From NCBI RefSeq assembly GCF_009831235.1, contig NZ_WUUL01000008.1, positions 124,001-188,000 of the forward strand: DNA of 64,000 bases, read 5' to 3'. Position numbers and translations under genes: made by a program. The notes below the pieces were generated by a model. It was not told where the DNA came from. It was given only the letters and a program-made list of their open reading frames with translations, and searched no databases. How positions within the stretch are numbered: position 1 is the first letter of the stretch; each line of letters begins with the position of its first letter. The DNA is from Shimazuella alba (lineage in GTDB: Bacteria; Bacillota; Bacilli; Thermoactinomycetales; Thermoactinomycetaceae). Below, in pieces: positions 28,130 through 37,741 of the stretch.

Positions 28130-29281
28130 ATGGAGTTATTTCTGCAGTTAGCTACCATTATTATTAGTACAAAAATTGCAGGAGATATTGCTGTTCGGTT
28201 GGGTCAACCCTCCGTGTTAGGTAAATTGATAATTGGTGTGATTATTGGACCAGCCATGCTAGATTGGGTACAAAATTCAGATGTGATAGAAGCATTTAGC
28301 CATATCGGGGTCCTCTTTCTCATGTTCTTTGCTGGATTGGAAACGGGTATTAGTGATTTGAATAAAAACAGAAATTCTTCGTTCGCTGTAGGTATAGGTG
28401 GTATTTTACTGCCATTAATAGGAGGTTATATTTCCGGGATTACCATAGGTATGGAGCAAAGTCATGCTCTGTTCCTAGGACTGATCCTGTCGGCAACTTC
28501 TGTCAGCATCTCTGTTCAAACATTTAAGGAACTGGGACATCTGAAAAGCAGAGAAAGTATCACAGTTTTAGGAGCAGCCTTAGTGGATGATATCATTGTG
28601 GTGGTTACTTTAGCTGTCATGATGAGTTTTTTGACGACAAGTGATGTAAGTTTAGGTATGGTAATCGGAAAGAAAGTAATATTCTTCGTGATTATAGCTC
28701 TGTTGGGATGGAGGTTCGTTCCATTCATGATGAGAAAACTTTCATCCCTAAGAGTTACGGAACCTATAATGAGTGTTTCCATTGTTTTATGTCTATTCTT
28801 CGCCTATATAGCTGAGTATCTTGGTGTAGCTGGTATTATCGGTGCATTTGCAGCCGGAATAGCTATTTCACAAACGGAATTTAAAAAGAAAGTGGAGAAA
28901 AAACTTGGGCCGCTTGCCTATACTATTTTCGTTCCTGTTTTTTTTGTAAGTATTGGCCTTTCTGTATCCTTTAAGGATCTACCAAAGCATATTTTGTTCA
29001 TCATCGTACTGTCACTTATTGCTGTACTCACCAAGCTGATAGGTGCCGGTTTGGGTGCAAAATTAACTGGCTTTAACACCCATTCTTCTCTTATTATTGG
29101 AGCCGGAATGGTATCCAGAGGAGAAGTCGCGTTAATTATTGCAACGATTGGTTTAGGTTCAGGTTTATTAGCACAACAATATTTTACAGCGATTATTATC
29201 GCAGTTATCATTTCAACGATAGCAACACCTCCTATGTTGAAAGTATTGCTTGCGAATAAAAAATCGTCTGAAGTGGAGTAA
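28130..29281 (+). CDS. Cation:proton antiporter, CPA2 family
   Basis: The 383-residue membrane protein has about 12 hydrophobic segments and matches the Na+/H+ exchanger domain: RLGQPSVLGKLIIGVIIGP, GLETGISDL, and a conserved LVDDIIVVV segment that carries the ion-binding Asp pair. It has no C-terminal TrkA-N or TrkA-C regulatory domain. It should exchange Na+ or K+ for H+ across the cell membrane. ATG start after AAGGGGG. Confidence 0.9.
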   Translation: MELFLQLATIIISTKIAGDIAVRLGQPSVLGKLIIGVIIGPAMLDWVQNSDVIEAFSHIGVLFLMFFAGLETGISDLNKNRNSSFAVGIGGILLPLIGGYISGITIGMEQSHALFLGLILSATSVSISVQTFKELGHLKSRESITVLGAALVDDIIVVVTLAVMMSFLTTSDVSLGMVIGKKVIFFVIIALLGWRFVPFMMRKLSSLRVTEPIMSVSIVLCLFFAYIAEYLGVAGIIGAFAAGIAISQTEFKKKVEKKLGPLAYTIFVPVFFVSIGLSVSFKDLPKHILFIIVLSLIAVLTKLIGAGLGAKLTGFNTHSSLIIGAGMVSRGEVALIIATIGLGSGLLAQQYFTAIIIAVIISTIATPPMLKVLLANKKSSEVE

Positions 29282-29320
29282 GTAATCCAAAATGAGCTAA
29301 AAAGAAGTGCGAATGAAAAG

Positions 29321-29351
29321 CTCTCAACCGTTTTAAATTGAGAGTCTTTTT
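29321..29351 (+). terminator. Terminator after the antiporter gene
   Basis: CTCTCAA and TTGAGAG form a perfect 7-base stem followed by TCTTTTT. Confidence 0.8.
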
Positions 29352-29510
29352 AAATTTAAAAATAAATGAACATTGACCCAAAAACCTATATAAGTTTTAG
29401 ATAAAAGAGAATCGAGTTCAATGAGAATGCAAAAGATAAAAATTATCTTTGTTCAGATATAATATGGTATTTTTAAAGGGGAAAAGTACGTAATAAGAAG
29501 GGGATGCTGT

Positions 29511-30965
29511 ATGGGAATTGGGAACCTAATCACACTTGTTGTCTCCTTTATTATGGTTATCAACATCATTCTATGCGCAGGAGTTTTATTTTTTGAAAGA
29601 AGAGATATTGGTTATACTTGGGCTTGGATCATGGTTCTATTTTTCATCCCGATTTTAGGTTTTTTCATTTATATTTTTTTTGGTCGAAAATTAAAGCAGA
29701 AAAATTTTTATAGGCTTACAAAAGAAGAAAGAAGATTTCTTCAATCAGCTGTGGATCAGCAATTATGTGCTTTAGAAAATGAGAGAAGCACACTTCCTTT
29801 CTTGTTAAATAAATATGCTAGTTTAATCAGAATGAATCTTATTTCATCCAGTGCTCTATTGTCTAGGGATAATCAGATACAAATCTTTAACGATGGTAAA
29901 CAAAAATTTATTTCTTTGTTTGAGGACATAAAAGCTGCAAAGAAAGAAATCAATATCCAATACTACGTTATTCAACCTGATGCATTAGGAAGAAAGTTGA
30001 GGGATGAATTAATCAAAAAAGCGAAGGAAGGGGTTAAAGTAAGGCTCCTTTATGATGAGATTGGCTCAAAAAGAATTCCACCTGACTTTTTCGAAGAATT
30101 AAGTTCCGTTGGTGGAGAAGTAGAGATTTTCTTTCCTTCCCTATTTCGGCTAGTAAATTTTCGTATTAATAATAGAAATCATCGAAAACTTTGTGTGATT
30201 GATGGGAAAGTTGCTTATTTGGGGGGGTTCAACGTTGGAAATGAGTATCTCGGTTTAAACAAGGAATTTGGATATTGGCGTGATACTCATCTTAGAATAA
30301 GGGGAGATGCAGTAAATGATATACAATCTAGGTTTATCCTAGACTGGCATCAGGCTGGAAACCATCAAAATATAAATTATGATGATTTTTCCTTTTATAA
30401 GGAGAAACAGACAGGCAGTAGTCCTGTTCAAATTGTTTCAAGTGGACCCAATTCCTATACGGAGCATCTCAAGAATATGTACATGAAACTAATACTGAAT
30501 GCAAAACACAGTGTGTATATTCAAACGCCATATTTCATTCCTGATCCGAGTTTTATGGATGCATGCAAAATTGCACTTCTATCTGGTATTGATTTACGGA
30601 TTATGATCCCAAGCAAACCCGACCATCCTTTTGTTTATTGGGCAAATTTAGCATACACAGGAGAATTATTGGATTATGGAGCGAAAGTCTTGTTATATGA
30701 AAAAGGTTTTTTACATGCGAAAACCATCGTAGTAGATGAGCAAGTAGGGTCAGTAGGTACAATGAATATTGATGCTCGGAGCTTTAGGTTGAATTTTGAG
30801 GTGAATGCTGTAATATACGATGAACAAATTGCGAAGCAACTTTATAAAACGTTTCATGAAGATAGCCAAGTAAGTAGCGAACTTACTCCTAAAAGATATA
30901 GAGATAGGACTATTTTAACAAAAATGAAAGAAGGTATTTCGCGACTACTCTCCCCGATTTTATAA
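29511..30965 (+). CDS. cls: Cardiolipin synthase
   Basis: Cls joins two phosphatidylglycerols into cardiolipin. The 484-residue product has two N-terminal transmembrane segments (about 6-26 and 38-58), a phospholipase D N-domain, and two HKD motifs: NHRKLCVIDGKVAYLGGFN and HAKTIVVDEQVGSVGTMN. Its size matches the Bacillus enzymes. ATG start after AAGGGGATG. It stands alone, with no clear operon partner. Confidence 0.95.
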   Translation: MGIGNLITLVVSFIMVINIILCAGVLFFERRDIGYTWAWIMVLFFIPILGFFIYIFFGRKLKQKNFYRLTKEERRFLQSAVDQQLCALENERSTLPFLLNKYASLIRMNLISSSALLSRDNQIQIFNDGKQKFISLFEDIKAAKKEINIQYYVIQPDALGRKLRDELIKKAKEGVKVRLLYDEIGSKRIPPDFFEELSSVGGEVEIFFPSLFRLVNFRINNRNHRKLCVIDGKVAYLGGFNVGNEYLGLNKEFGYWRDTHLRIRGDAVNDIQSRFILDWHQAGNHQNINYDDFSFYKEKQTGSSPVQIVSSGPNSYTEHLKNMYMKLILNAKHSVYIQTPYFIPDPSFMDACKIALLSGIDLRIMIPSKPDHPFVYWANLAYTGELLDYGAKVLLYEKGFLHAKTIVVDEQVGSVGTMNIDARSFRLNFEVNAVIYDEQIAKQLYKTFHEDSQVSSELTPKRYRDRTILTKMKEGISRLLSPIL

Positions 30966-31579
30966 GGCTCAAATTTGGAAATGAAAATAGCCGCAGCTAT
31001 TTAAAAAACGAAGGAACGATATCTATTTAAAGTAAAGAAAAATAACCATAAACGGTTCGAGATCTCTGTACCATACTAATGAAATAGACGTTATGACACT
31101 ATATTATCAAAAAGCCTATCCTACTTTTTTTGATCGTTTTATAATATAAAGTTTTTTTCATGCTATAGATGAATTTCAGCAGATGTTATTCTAATACGAT
31201 AAAGAAGGAATCTAGACAATATGCATACTTTCTAATCATGATTTTTCCTTACTTATTTAATTTTCAGTTTACGAAGAGTATCATCGTAATAAGATTTTCA
31301 TATCTTCAAATCCTTTTGTATTTTCTTTAGTTTCAGCGTAGGTGGTGGGTTGTTGCCTATCACCCCTTTATATGTTTACTTGTGAATTTAATAAAAGAAC
31401 TGTCCCAACATTCTTTTGTTGTAGTGATTATACAATTTTCCGTTCATTGTAACCATGAAAAAGAGTTTTACAATATTATTGTCTTTATATTGTGTCTCGT
31501 TCGCATACATACAGTTATAAATGGGCAGATTGTACTCTATCCAAGCTAATTAACAAATATCTGTAAAAGGAGTTCTTTC
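30966..31579. other. Gene-free stretch of 614 bases
   Basis: AT-rich, with stops in all frames and no convincing ORF. AAATAGC/GCTATTT with a CGCA loop at about 30984-31002, followed by TTTAAAA, may terminate cls weakly. No repeat or RNA gene recognised. Confidence 0.5.
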
Positions 31580-31804
31580 ATGAAGGTACTTGGTATTTTT
31601 TTGCTCTTATTTGCTGGCTGTATCCTATTAAGCATCGGATTGGACCTTATACTTGGAAAATCCTTTTGGGAATCAATATTGGGGCTATATTCTTCTTTTG
31701 GTGTTATGAGGAAAGTGGAGCTACCTATTCTTATTCTTTTTCTTATGTTAAACTTTCTTCCACCCTATTTGGATTATCGGAAAAACAAAAAAACCTATCA
31801 ATAG
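31580..31804 (+). CDS. Small membrane protein, two segments
   Basis: A 74-residue protein with two hydrophobic segments (about 3-22 and 47-63) and a basic C-terminal tail DYRKNKKTYQ. AAAGGAG sits at good distance from the ATG. No family recognised. Its end overlaps the convergent gerB-type gene by seven bases, and a shared terminator covers both stop codons. Confidence 0.65.
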   Translation: MKVLGIFLLLFAGCILLSIGLDLILGKSFWESILGLYSSFGVMRKVELPILILFLMLNFLPPYLDYRKNKKTYQ

Positions 31805-31813
31805 GTTTTTTTT
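31791..31813. terminator. Shared bidirectional terminator
   Basis: AACCTAT and ATAGGTT with a two-base CA loop, flanked by A-run on the left and T-run on the right, work in both directions. It overlaps the stop codons of both converging genes. The loop is very short, so the closing base pairs probably open. Confidence 0.7.
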
Positions 31814-32895
31814 AGTAATCGTTTTCGGAGTAACGCAACACATAGCAGAATAATCGGGATTCCTATTTGCATGGGGAGCTGGATATAGTAAGGTACGATT
31901 TTAAGGCCTTCTTTGAAGTGTTCAGATGTATTTTCTGCAATTATTATCGACAGTAACAAAGTAATGGTGGCAAGAGGGAGTGTCAATTTTTTGTGTGAAA
32001 GTTTAAATAGATCAGCACTACCAATTATGGCTGCATACGAAAAAATAGTTATTTTGAAGAAACCACCTATTACTAGAATAATACATGCCAATATGTCTAG
32101 TCTCTGAATAAATGTATTAACAGAGATTTTCCCCATTGTTGTGAGAAGAGGAAATGGAGAGCGGCCCACCATTGTTCCTCCAAGAGAAGCAATATCCATT
32201 GCTATCGTAAAGGAGATGAGAACACCAGATAAAATCATTGCCATTAATCCATATCGAAAACCTTTTCTTCTATTATTCAAATATGGTAAAAACATGGTAA
32301 AGGCAATCATTTCACCAAAAGGAAAAGTGGAGATAACAGGAAATGCTGTCTTTAAAATTAATCTCCAATCCTCTGCTACAGGAAGAAGCTTTTGTAAATT
32401 GATGACATCAGAGAATAGAAGAAAGACCACTGTAACTAAAGTGCTAAACAAATAGACAAATAAATAGATTTCTCCTGTTCGTGCTAACACTTCTACACCA
32501 TGAAAGATTGTGTATATAGTAACTAGGACCAATACCATACTGATGACAAGAATCGGAGTTCTCTGTAACCAAGTAATTTGGAGCAAGGTAGCAATATCTC
32601 TCAAAACTCTTGCTCCAATATAAATAAAATAGATGATATACAAAAAACTGATGAGCGATCCTATTGTTTTCCCCATAATCTGTTTTGTATAGGTTGTCAA
32701 AAGAGCATCAGGATAGTGCTGATAAAGACCGCCATATATAAATAGCACAATGATGCCTATAGTAAGGCCAATTAAGATGGCAATCCACGCATCTTGTTTC
32801 GCTTCCATTCCTAGTCCAATGATAACTGCGGTTCCTAATTCAAATAAAAATACCAAACAAAAAAGCTGAAAAGGGCTGATTCTTGCATTTTCCAT
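31798..32895 (-). CDS. gerKB: Spore germination permease, GerB type
   Basis: The B subunit of a nutrient germinant receptor sits in the inner spore membrane and is an amino-acid permease-like (APC superfamily) protein. The 365-residue product has about ten hydrophobic segments and fits the spore permease family. It is the last gene of a gerA-gerC-gerB operon; the A-C-B order is that of gerK in Bacillus, so the K symbol is by gene order only. Ligand unknown. Confidence 0.9.
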   Translation of the reverse strand: MENARISPFQLFCLVFLFELGTAVIIGLGMEAKQDAWIAILIGLTIGIIVLFIYGGLYQHYPDALLTTYTKQIMGKTIGSLISFLYIIYFIYIGARVLRDIATLLQITWLQRTPILVISMVLVLVTIYTIFHGVEVLARTGEIYLFVYLFSTLVTVVFLLFSDVINLQKLLPVAEDWRLILKTAFPVISTFPFGEMIAFTMFLPYLNNRRKGFRYGLMAMILSGVLISFTIAMDIASLGGTMVGRSPFPLLTTMGKISVNTFIQRLDILACIILVIGGFFKITIFSYAAIIGSADLFKLSHKKLTLPLATITLLLSIIIAENTSEHFKEGLKIVPYYIQLPMQIGIPIILLCVALLRKRLLKKTY

Positions 32896-32920
32896 AAAGG
32901 ATGAATTCCTTCCTTTTCCA

Positions 32921-34144
32921 TTAGTCTCTTTCTTTCATATATGGGTTGGTTCGTAGTCCTGTTGTACGAATAAAAATTCTGGCGTGAATATTGACTTGTG
33001 ACTTGGGATAGTACTTTTTCCAGTTTGTTTTCCACTTGGTCCATGTTTTTGGATCAGCTTGATGTATTGCATCTCCAAATCCAAAAACATCGCTTTGGTT
33101 TTTTTTCCCCATGGCAAGAGCCAGCTCTACTTCCTTTTTTATCTCGGTGCTTGTTCTCTGTTCCAGTTCATGAATCACATCAGGATTTTCGAGATCGATG
33201 GGACATTCTGCTTCTCCGATCCGTCCCTCTGCTGCTATGTTCATATCAATAGTAGGTCTGTTTTTTGTTATTTTTGCTTTAATCTTTGTTTTGGAATAAT
33301 TTACAATTACAGTTAAATGATGGTTATTATTTTTACTGCAATTGATATTCAATGCTGCCCCGCGAATTTTATTACTACCAAACATGATTCCTCGAGCGGT
33401 TTCATCATCTGCCCACTGGACGAGATTTTGCATATTAAATAAAGCTATTCCTTTAAGTTTGGTTTGTCCTTTAGCTCGCGTTTGTAGAATGGATTCTGCT
33501 TTACCAATTTGTTTTGAGTCACCTGTTAATTCTACACCGCTTATTGCGATATCTCGTCCACTGGCTAACACATTTTCAATAACTTCCTCAATCAATGTAA
33601 CTCGATTTTCTCCCCAAACATCTTTTGATGTCTCAATTTTATTTTTTAATTCGTTGGCAGAAATATCATCTATTGGCGTCAGTGCACTTATAATTTTGTA
33701 TGCTTGGGTATTTCTTGCTGCTAAAACGGGAAAGTTGATACGCCCTTGCGGATCTCTATCTGTAACATCAAACACTTTTAGTGCAGCTCCTTCTCTTAGT
33801 ATTTCTTCTGATATAACAAAGACCTGTAAGTGAGAGAAAAACAGTCTGCGAGAGACCTGTTGTGACATTTTTCGTATTGCTTCTAGTTTTGTTCTTCCAG
33901 TTTGACTATAGGTAGCTATAGGTGTAGCATGGCTTCCACTCGCATTCCTAGTAATAACACCTGGGTTCACTAACTGGAAGGTATATAGGTATTCTCCCTT
34001 TTTATGAGATTTATCAATACCAACTGCCATTACAAATCCATAATCGTTTAGTTCTTGATAATCCCAGCAACCTGTTGTCAGGGATAATAAACTGATCCAG
34101 ATACCTATCAAACCTTTTTTGGAATAGGTGATGAGTTTATTCAT
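32921..34144 (-). CDS. gerKC: Germinant receptor lipoprotein, Ger(x)C type
   Basis: The C subunit is a lipoprotein of the spore inner membrane. The 407-residue product has the lipobox LTTGCWDYQELND (Cys about 26), which is the Ger(x)C family start, and the conserved GRDIAISGVELTG region later. ATG 34144 with GAAGGA upstream; a longer start at 34165 lacks an SD. It overlaps the A gene by eight bases. Confidence 0.92.
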   Translation of the reverse strand: MNKLITYSKKGLIGIWISLLSLTTGCWDYQELNDYGFVMAVGIDKSHKKGEYLYTFQLVNPGVITRNASGSHATPIATYSQTGRTKLEAIRKMSQQVSRRLFFSHLQVFVISEEILREGAALKVFDVTDRDPQGRINFPVLAARNTQAYKIISALTPIDDISANELKNKIETSKDVWGENRVTLIEEVIENVLASGRDIAISGVELTGDSKQIGKAESILQTRAKGQTKLKGIALFNMQNLVQWADDETARGIMFGSNKIRGAALNINCSKNNNHHLTVIVNYSKTKIKAKITKNRPTIDMNIAAEGRIGEAECPIDLENPDVIHELEQRTSTEIKKEVELALAMGKKNQSDVFGFGDAIHQADPKTWTKWKTNWKKYYPKSQVNIHARIFIRTTGLRTNPYMKERD

Positions 34145-35711
34145 TGTTTTTATTTCCTTCGTCATCCATACTTGTTGACGGTTTTGGCTTTTGCCCTTTT
34201 GGAATGCGCAAATCGTCTTTTCTCAAGATCGATTTCGGACGTAAATTTAATGCCCATAAAGGTGCTCGCAAGATAGAATCCTTTTGGTCTTGTAACTCAA
34301 ATGGGGCAAAGGGTGCTAAATAAGGTGTTCCAAAAGATCGTATTGTATTCATGTGAACCGTAAGAAAGATTAAGCCAATAGTAATACCAAATAAACCAAG
34401 TGCTGCAGCGAGCAGCATAAGACCAAAGCGAATAATTCTTGCAGATATAGCTAGGGAGTAGTTAGGAGTAGCAAAACTTGCAATTGCAGTTGTTGCTACA
34501 ACCATCACCATAACGGGGGAAACAATGGTTGCTTCAATGGCTACACTCCCTATTACAATTGCTCCAACAATCGAAATCATTACACTTAAAGGACTAGGGC
34601 TGCGAATCCCAGCTTCTCGAAGTGCCTCGATCACCATCTCCATCAAAATTGCTTCTACAACCGTTGGAAATGGAACCCCCTCACGTTGTGCGGATAGGCT
34701 GATAGCAAGTTGTGTAGGCAACATTTCAGGATGATAGGTCATAAGTGCGATATAAAGTGCAGGAGTAACCATAGAGACAAAAAAGATAATGTAACGAAGA
34801 ATACGGATAAAAGTTGAAATATCAAAACGTTGAGCATAGTCTTCGATTGATTGGAAAAAAGAAAAAAAGGTCGCAGGAACAACAAGTGCAAAAGGAGTTT
34901 GATCAGTTAGAATGGCTACTTTCCCTTCTAATAAATTTCCAGCAACAATATCAGGACGTTCAGTTGATAAAATGGTTGGGAAAGGACTAAACGCTTTATC
35001 TTCGATAAAAGACTCTATGTAGCCTGATTCGAGTACGCCATCGATTTCAATTTTCTCCATTTTTTTTATTACCTGATTCAACACTTTTGGATTCACAATC
35101 CCATCGATGTACATTAGGCTCACACTCGTGTTGGTTATATTACCAATTGTTAACGATTTAACATGGAGATTTGGGCTTTTTATTCTACGACGAACTAAAG
35201 CTTGATTCGTTTGAATGGATTCGGTGAAGCTATCTTTAGGCCCTCTAACAACGGTTTGTGATTGGGGAGGGGTGACTTCACGGATCTTCCCGCCAGCTAC
35301 CTCCACAATGAGAGCGCAAGACCATCCATCGCCTAGTACAACTAAATTTCCGGATAAGAGAAGTGGTATGATTTGTTCCAGCTCAGTGAGTTGTTGAAGC
35401 TCTCCTTCTGATAGCATTTCCTTCATTATTTTCATCATGTCTTCATCAGGAGATGTTTGTTCTAGACGAACGAATTCGAGTTTTGCAGATTTAATAAGAT
35501 TTCTTGTTTCTTTTTGGTCAATCAGTCCCGTGATATAGACAAACGCAATTTCGTGACGGTGAAACTGCAACCGTTTTATTACAATATCTGAGCTATTACC
35601 AAGAAATTCTTTTAACTTCGTTAAATTGAGAGATAACTTACTTGACAGAGTAATGTTCTTGTTTATGCTTTTATTAGAATTAGATTTATCTGTTTCCTTA
35701 TTTGAGTGCAT
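34137..35711 (-). CDS. gerKA: Germinant receptor protein, GerA type
   Basis: The A subunit has a soluble N-terminal domain pair and a membrane domain. The 524-residue product contains the family signature RRRIKSPNLHVKSLTIGN, then about five hydrophobic segments from residue about 290 on, and a Lys/Pro-rich C-tail. The ATG at 35711 has CGGAG upstream; the alternative ATG at 35732 has no SD. First gene of the operon. I see no convincing sigma-G promoter upstream. Confidence 0.92.
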   Translation of the reverse strand: MHSNKETDKSNSNKSINKNITLSSKLSLNLTKLKEFLGNSSDIVIKRLQFHRHEIAFVYITGLIDQKETRNLIKSAKLEFVRLEQTSPDEDMMKIMKEMLSEGELQQLTELEQIIPLLLSGNLVVLGDGWSCALIVEVAGGKIREVTPPQSQTVVRGPKDSFTESIQTNQALVRRRIKSPNLHVKSLTIGNITNTSVSLMYIDGIVNPKVLNQVIKKMEKIEIDGVLESGYIESFIEDKAFSPFPTILSTERPDIVAGNLLEGKVAILTDQTPFALVVPATFFSFFQSIEDYAQRFDISTFIRILRYIIFFVSMVTPALYIALMTYHPEMLPTQLAISLSAQREGVPFPTVVEAILMEMVIEALREAGIRSPSPLSVMISIVGAIVIGSVAIEATIVSPVMVMVVATTAIASFATPNYSLAISARIIRFGLMLLAAALGLFGITIGLIFLTVHMNTIRSFGTPYLAPFAPFELQDQKDSILRAPLWALNLRPKSILRKDDLRIPKGQKPKPSTSMDDEGNKNNE

Positions 35712-35958
35712 AATAAAATAGCTCCGTTTCATGATTTGGCTATTTTTAACTTTTGAATCTAGATGGTATTTTATACATGAGGGATAGAGGTAGTGATGAA
35801 TGATGAAGACGTAGATGTAGATAGAAACGGTTTAGAGGCAGCTCTATTTATTCGAATAAAAAGAAAATGTTACAACTTTGTTATTATGTGATCTATTATC
35901 TTTAGATTACGAAAATGTATGCATTTCGTTAACAAAAAAGCTCAATATCTAGATATTT

Positions 35959-35987
35959 TTGATCAATTAAGTAGTGTAATCTATAAT
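35959..35987 (+). promoter_or_regulatory. Promoter of the EthD-like pair
   Basis: TTGATC (35959-35964) and TATAAT (35982-35987) are 17 bases apart. They point to the gene at 36024. Confidence 0.7.
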
Positions 35988-36023
35988 TTAGCGGTAAAAT
36001 AATTGTAAATAGGAGGTGTACGA

Positions 36024-36401
36024 TTGTACAAACTTTTGATTCTGTTCAAGAAACCGGAAAATGAAGAGGAATTCGAACATTTTTACTATGAAGAGTTTAT
36101 CCCGCTGGCAGTAAATATAGATGGTTTAGAGCGTATGGAGCTTACTAAAATAAAACCACCGTTTGGAATTGCAAGGGATATTCCGTCTCCTTTTGATCTT
36201 CAGATAGAATTCTATTTCCAAACAAAGCAAACATTTCAATTTTTTATAAACGAAAGTGAACTAGGCCAAGAATTTCAGGAAAAGCTGTCTTCCTATACGG
36301 CCCCAATCTATACACTTGCATGGGGACAGACGGAAGTAATCAGTAAATCAGAGATTGTAGCTCGTTACAATGAACATTTGATTCGGTCTTCTTCTCAATA
36401 G
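36024..36401 (+). CDS. EthD-like dimeric alpha/beta-barrel protein
   Basis: A 125-residue protein starting MYKLLILFKKPENEEEFEHF, which fits the EthD family: a small ferredoxin-like fold that starts YKLLVLFKKP and contains an EEFIPLA helix. EthD proteins are small oxidative or accessory proteins; the substrate is unknown. TTG start after AGGAGGTG. A diverged paralogue follows in the same direction. Confidence 0.7.
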   Translation: MYKLLILFKKPENEEEFEHFYYEEFIPLAVNIDGLERMELTKIKPPFGIARDIPSPFDLQIEFYFQTKQTFQFFINESELGQEFQEKLSSYTAPIYTLAWGQTEVISKSEIVARYNEHLIRSSSQ

Positions 36402-36421
36402 TCAGCAAAGGATGATTTCTT

Positions 36422-36769
36422 ATGATGAAGCTTGAAGCTCTTTTTACAGTGACTACTGATAAAGATACGTTTAAGCATCACATACACCATCAAATTCTAC
36501 CTTATGTTTATAAAATGCCGTACATCGATAAAATCGAGTTGACTCCTTTTTTTGATACACCTAATGATATACAAGAACAATTTTTAGAAAAGCCGATTCA
36601 CTATCAACTTGCTTTATACATGAAAGAAGAAGATGTTAGAAGTGCATTTGCTTCAGAAAGCGGTCAAGAATTAGCTGCTTACCTTAGATCTTTGGGTGAT
36701 TTTATGACAACTGCTGCAGGAGATACTAAGGTTTTTTATAGATGGGATTTAGAACAATTAAAAGGATAG
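36422..36769 (+). CDS. EthD-like protein, paralogue
   Basis: A 115-residue protein with a layout like the previous gene: KLEALFTVTTDKDTFKHHIH at the start, then a PYIDKIELTPFF strand. It is more diverged. The two may form a heterodimer; that is inference from their tandem order and 20-base spacing. ATG 36422 with a weak SD (AAAGGATG). Confidence 0.6.
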   Translation: MMKLEALFTVTTDKDTFKHHIHHQILPYVYKMPYIDKIELTPFFDTPNDIQEQFLEKPIHYQLALYMKEEDVRSAFASESGQELAAYLRSLGDFMTTAAGDTKVFYRWDLEQLKG

Positions 36770-36825
36770 TTATGTTTACTGGTTCCCCCTGTTTTTGCTA
36801 TTTTTATACTTATTAAAATACATAG

Positions 36826-36855
36826 AGCCTCTTCTCATGAGAAGAGGCTTATTTA
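36826..36855 (+). terminator. Terminator after the EthD-like pair
   Basis: AGCCTCTTCTC and GAGAAGAGGCT form an 11-base stem with an AT loop, followed by TATTTATG, a modest T-run. Confidence 0.75.
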
Positions 36856-36925
36856 TGTATCCTAACATTGATTTGAACGGAGTTTCAAACATACAATATA
36901 AGGAAAAGGGAAGGAGGGGTTGTAA

Positions 36926-37192
36926 ATGAGCAAAGCAAAACTTAGTGCTAATAATCAAATAATGATACCAGAAGCAATCAGAGATAAACTCCAGCTTACA
37001 CCTGGAGATGTGCTTGATTTCCTAGAAAATGAGCATGGAGAAATCATTCTAAAAAAGGCAAATCGGATGGAGGCTTTGTTTTCTGTTTTAGACGAGATAA
37101 ATGAAGAGGCGAGTAACGAGGGGATTAAGGAGCAAGATTTACTGGATGAATGGGAAAAAGTAAGAAGGGAGAGAAGCTATGGAGAAGAATAA
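36926..37192 (+). CDS. AbrB/MazE-type antitoxin
   Basis: The 88-residue product has an N-terminal SpoVT/AbrB swapped-hairpin domain: LSANNQIMIPEAIRDKLQL and PGDVLDFLENEHGEIILKK. The acidic C-terminal half (about 50-88) would wrap the toxin. It overlaps the following PIN gene by 14 bases, the usual layout of a type II toxin-antitoxin pair. SD AAGGAGGGG. Confidence 0.88.
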   Translation: MSKAKLSANNQIMIPEAIRDKLQLTPGDVLDFLENEHGEIILKKANRMEALFSVLDEINEEASNEGIKEQDLLDEWEKVRRERSYGEE

Positions 37193-37637
37193 AAAACTTC
37201 GTGTCTATGTGGATACCAATATTTTTATCTCTCTTCTTGCATTTAACAGCCAAAAGATGCGTCATTTCCTCGAAGTCGTACAAATGAACCACATCCTGTT
37301 GCTTTCCACTGCTGTTTTAGATGAAATCGACGAAGTCTTAACGAGAAGTTTCCCCAAAGCAATCCCTCTAGTGAGCAAAATGCTCCGTTATCTTCAATAT
37401 GAACTGATTCCTACTCCTATACCTACGGATCTGAAATACCAAGAGATCGTGAAACAACTTCCATATATCAAGGACCCAGACGATGTGATTATTTTTGTCG
37501 GAGCATGGTTAGGAAAATCAGATGTGATTGTTTCCCATGATAAAAAGCATTTTCATACAAAGGAAGTGAAGGCAGTATTTACTGTTATGACAGTCCATGA
37601 TTTTTTAATCAAGTATGATATGCATTACAAAGAGTAA
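37179..37637 (+). CDS. PIN-domain toxin
   Basis: The 152-residue product has the PIN nuclease fold with acidic residues in YVDTNIFISLLAFNS at the start, ELIP..PIPTDL in the middle, IKDPDDVIIFVGAW and the C-terminal SHDKKHF. PIN toxins are Mg-dependent RNases that often cleave tRNA or rRNA. It belongs to the family annotated as putative toxin-antitoxin toxin component. Its partner is the overlapping AbrB-type gene. Confidence 0.88.
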   Translation: MEKNKKLRVYVDTNIFISLLAFNSQKMRHFLEVVQMNHILLLSTAVLDEIDEVLTRSFPKAIPLVSKMLRYLQYELIPTPIPTDLKYQEIVKQLPYIKDPDDVIIFVGAWLGKSDVIVSHDKKHFHTKEVKAVFTVMTVHDFLIKYDMHYKE

Positions 37638-37741
37638 AATTCTCTATTTCCCATTTTTATAAAAAATCGACAATCATTATTTTTGTATGATAAAATAAAT
37701 TTACAAATTAACACAATAATCTAACATAAAGGGATGTAATC

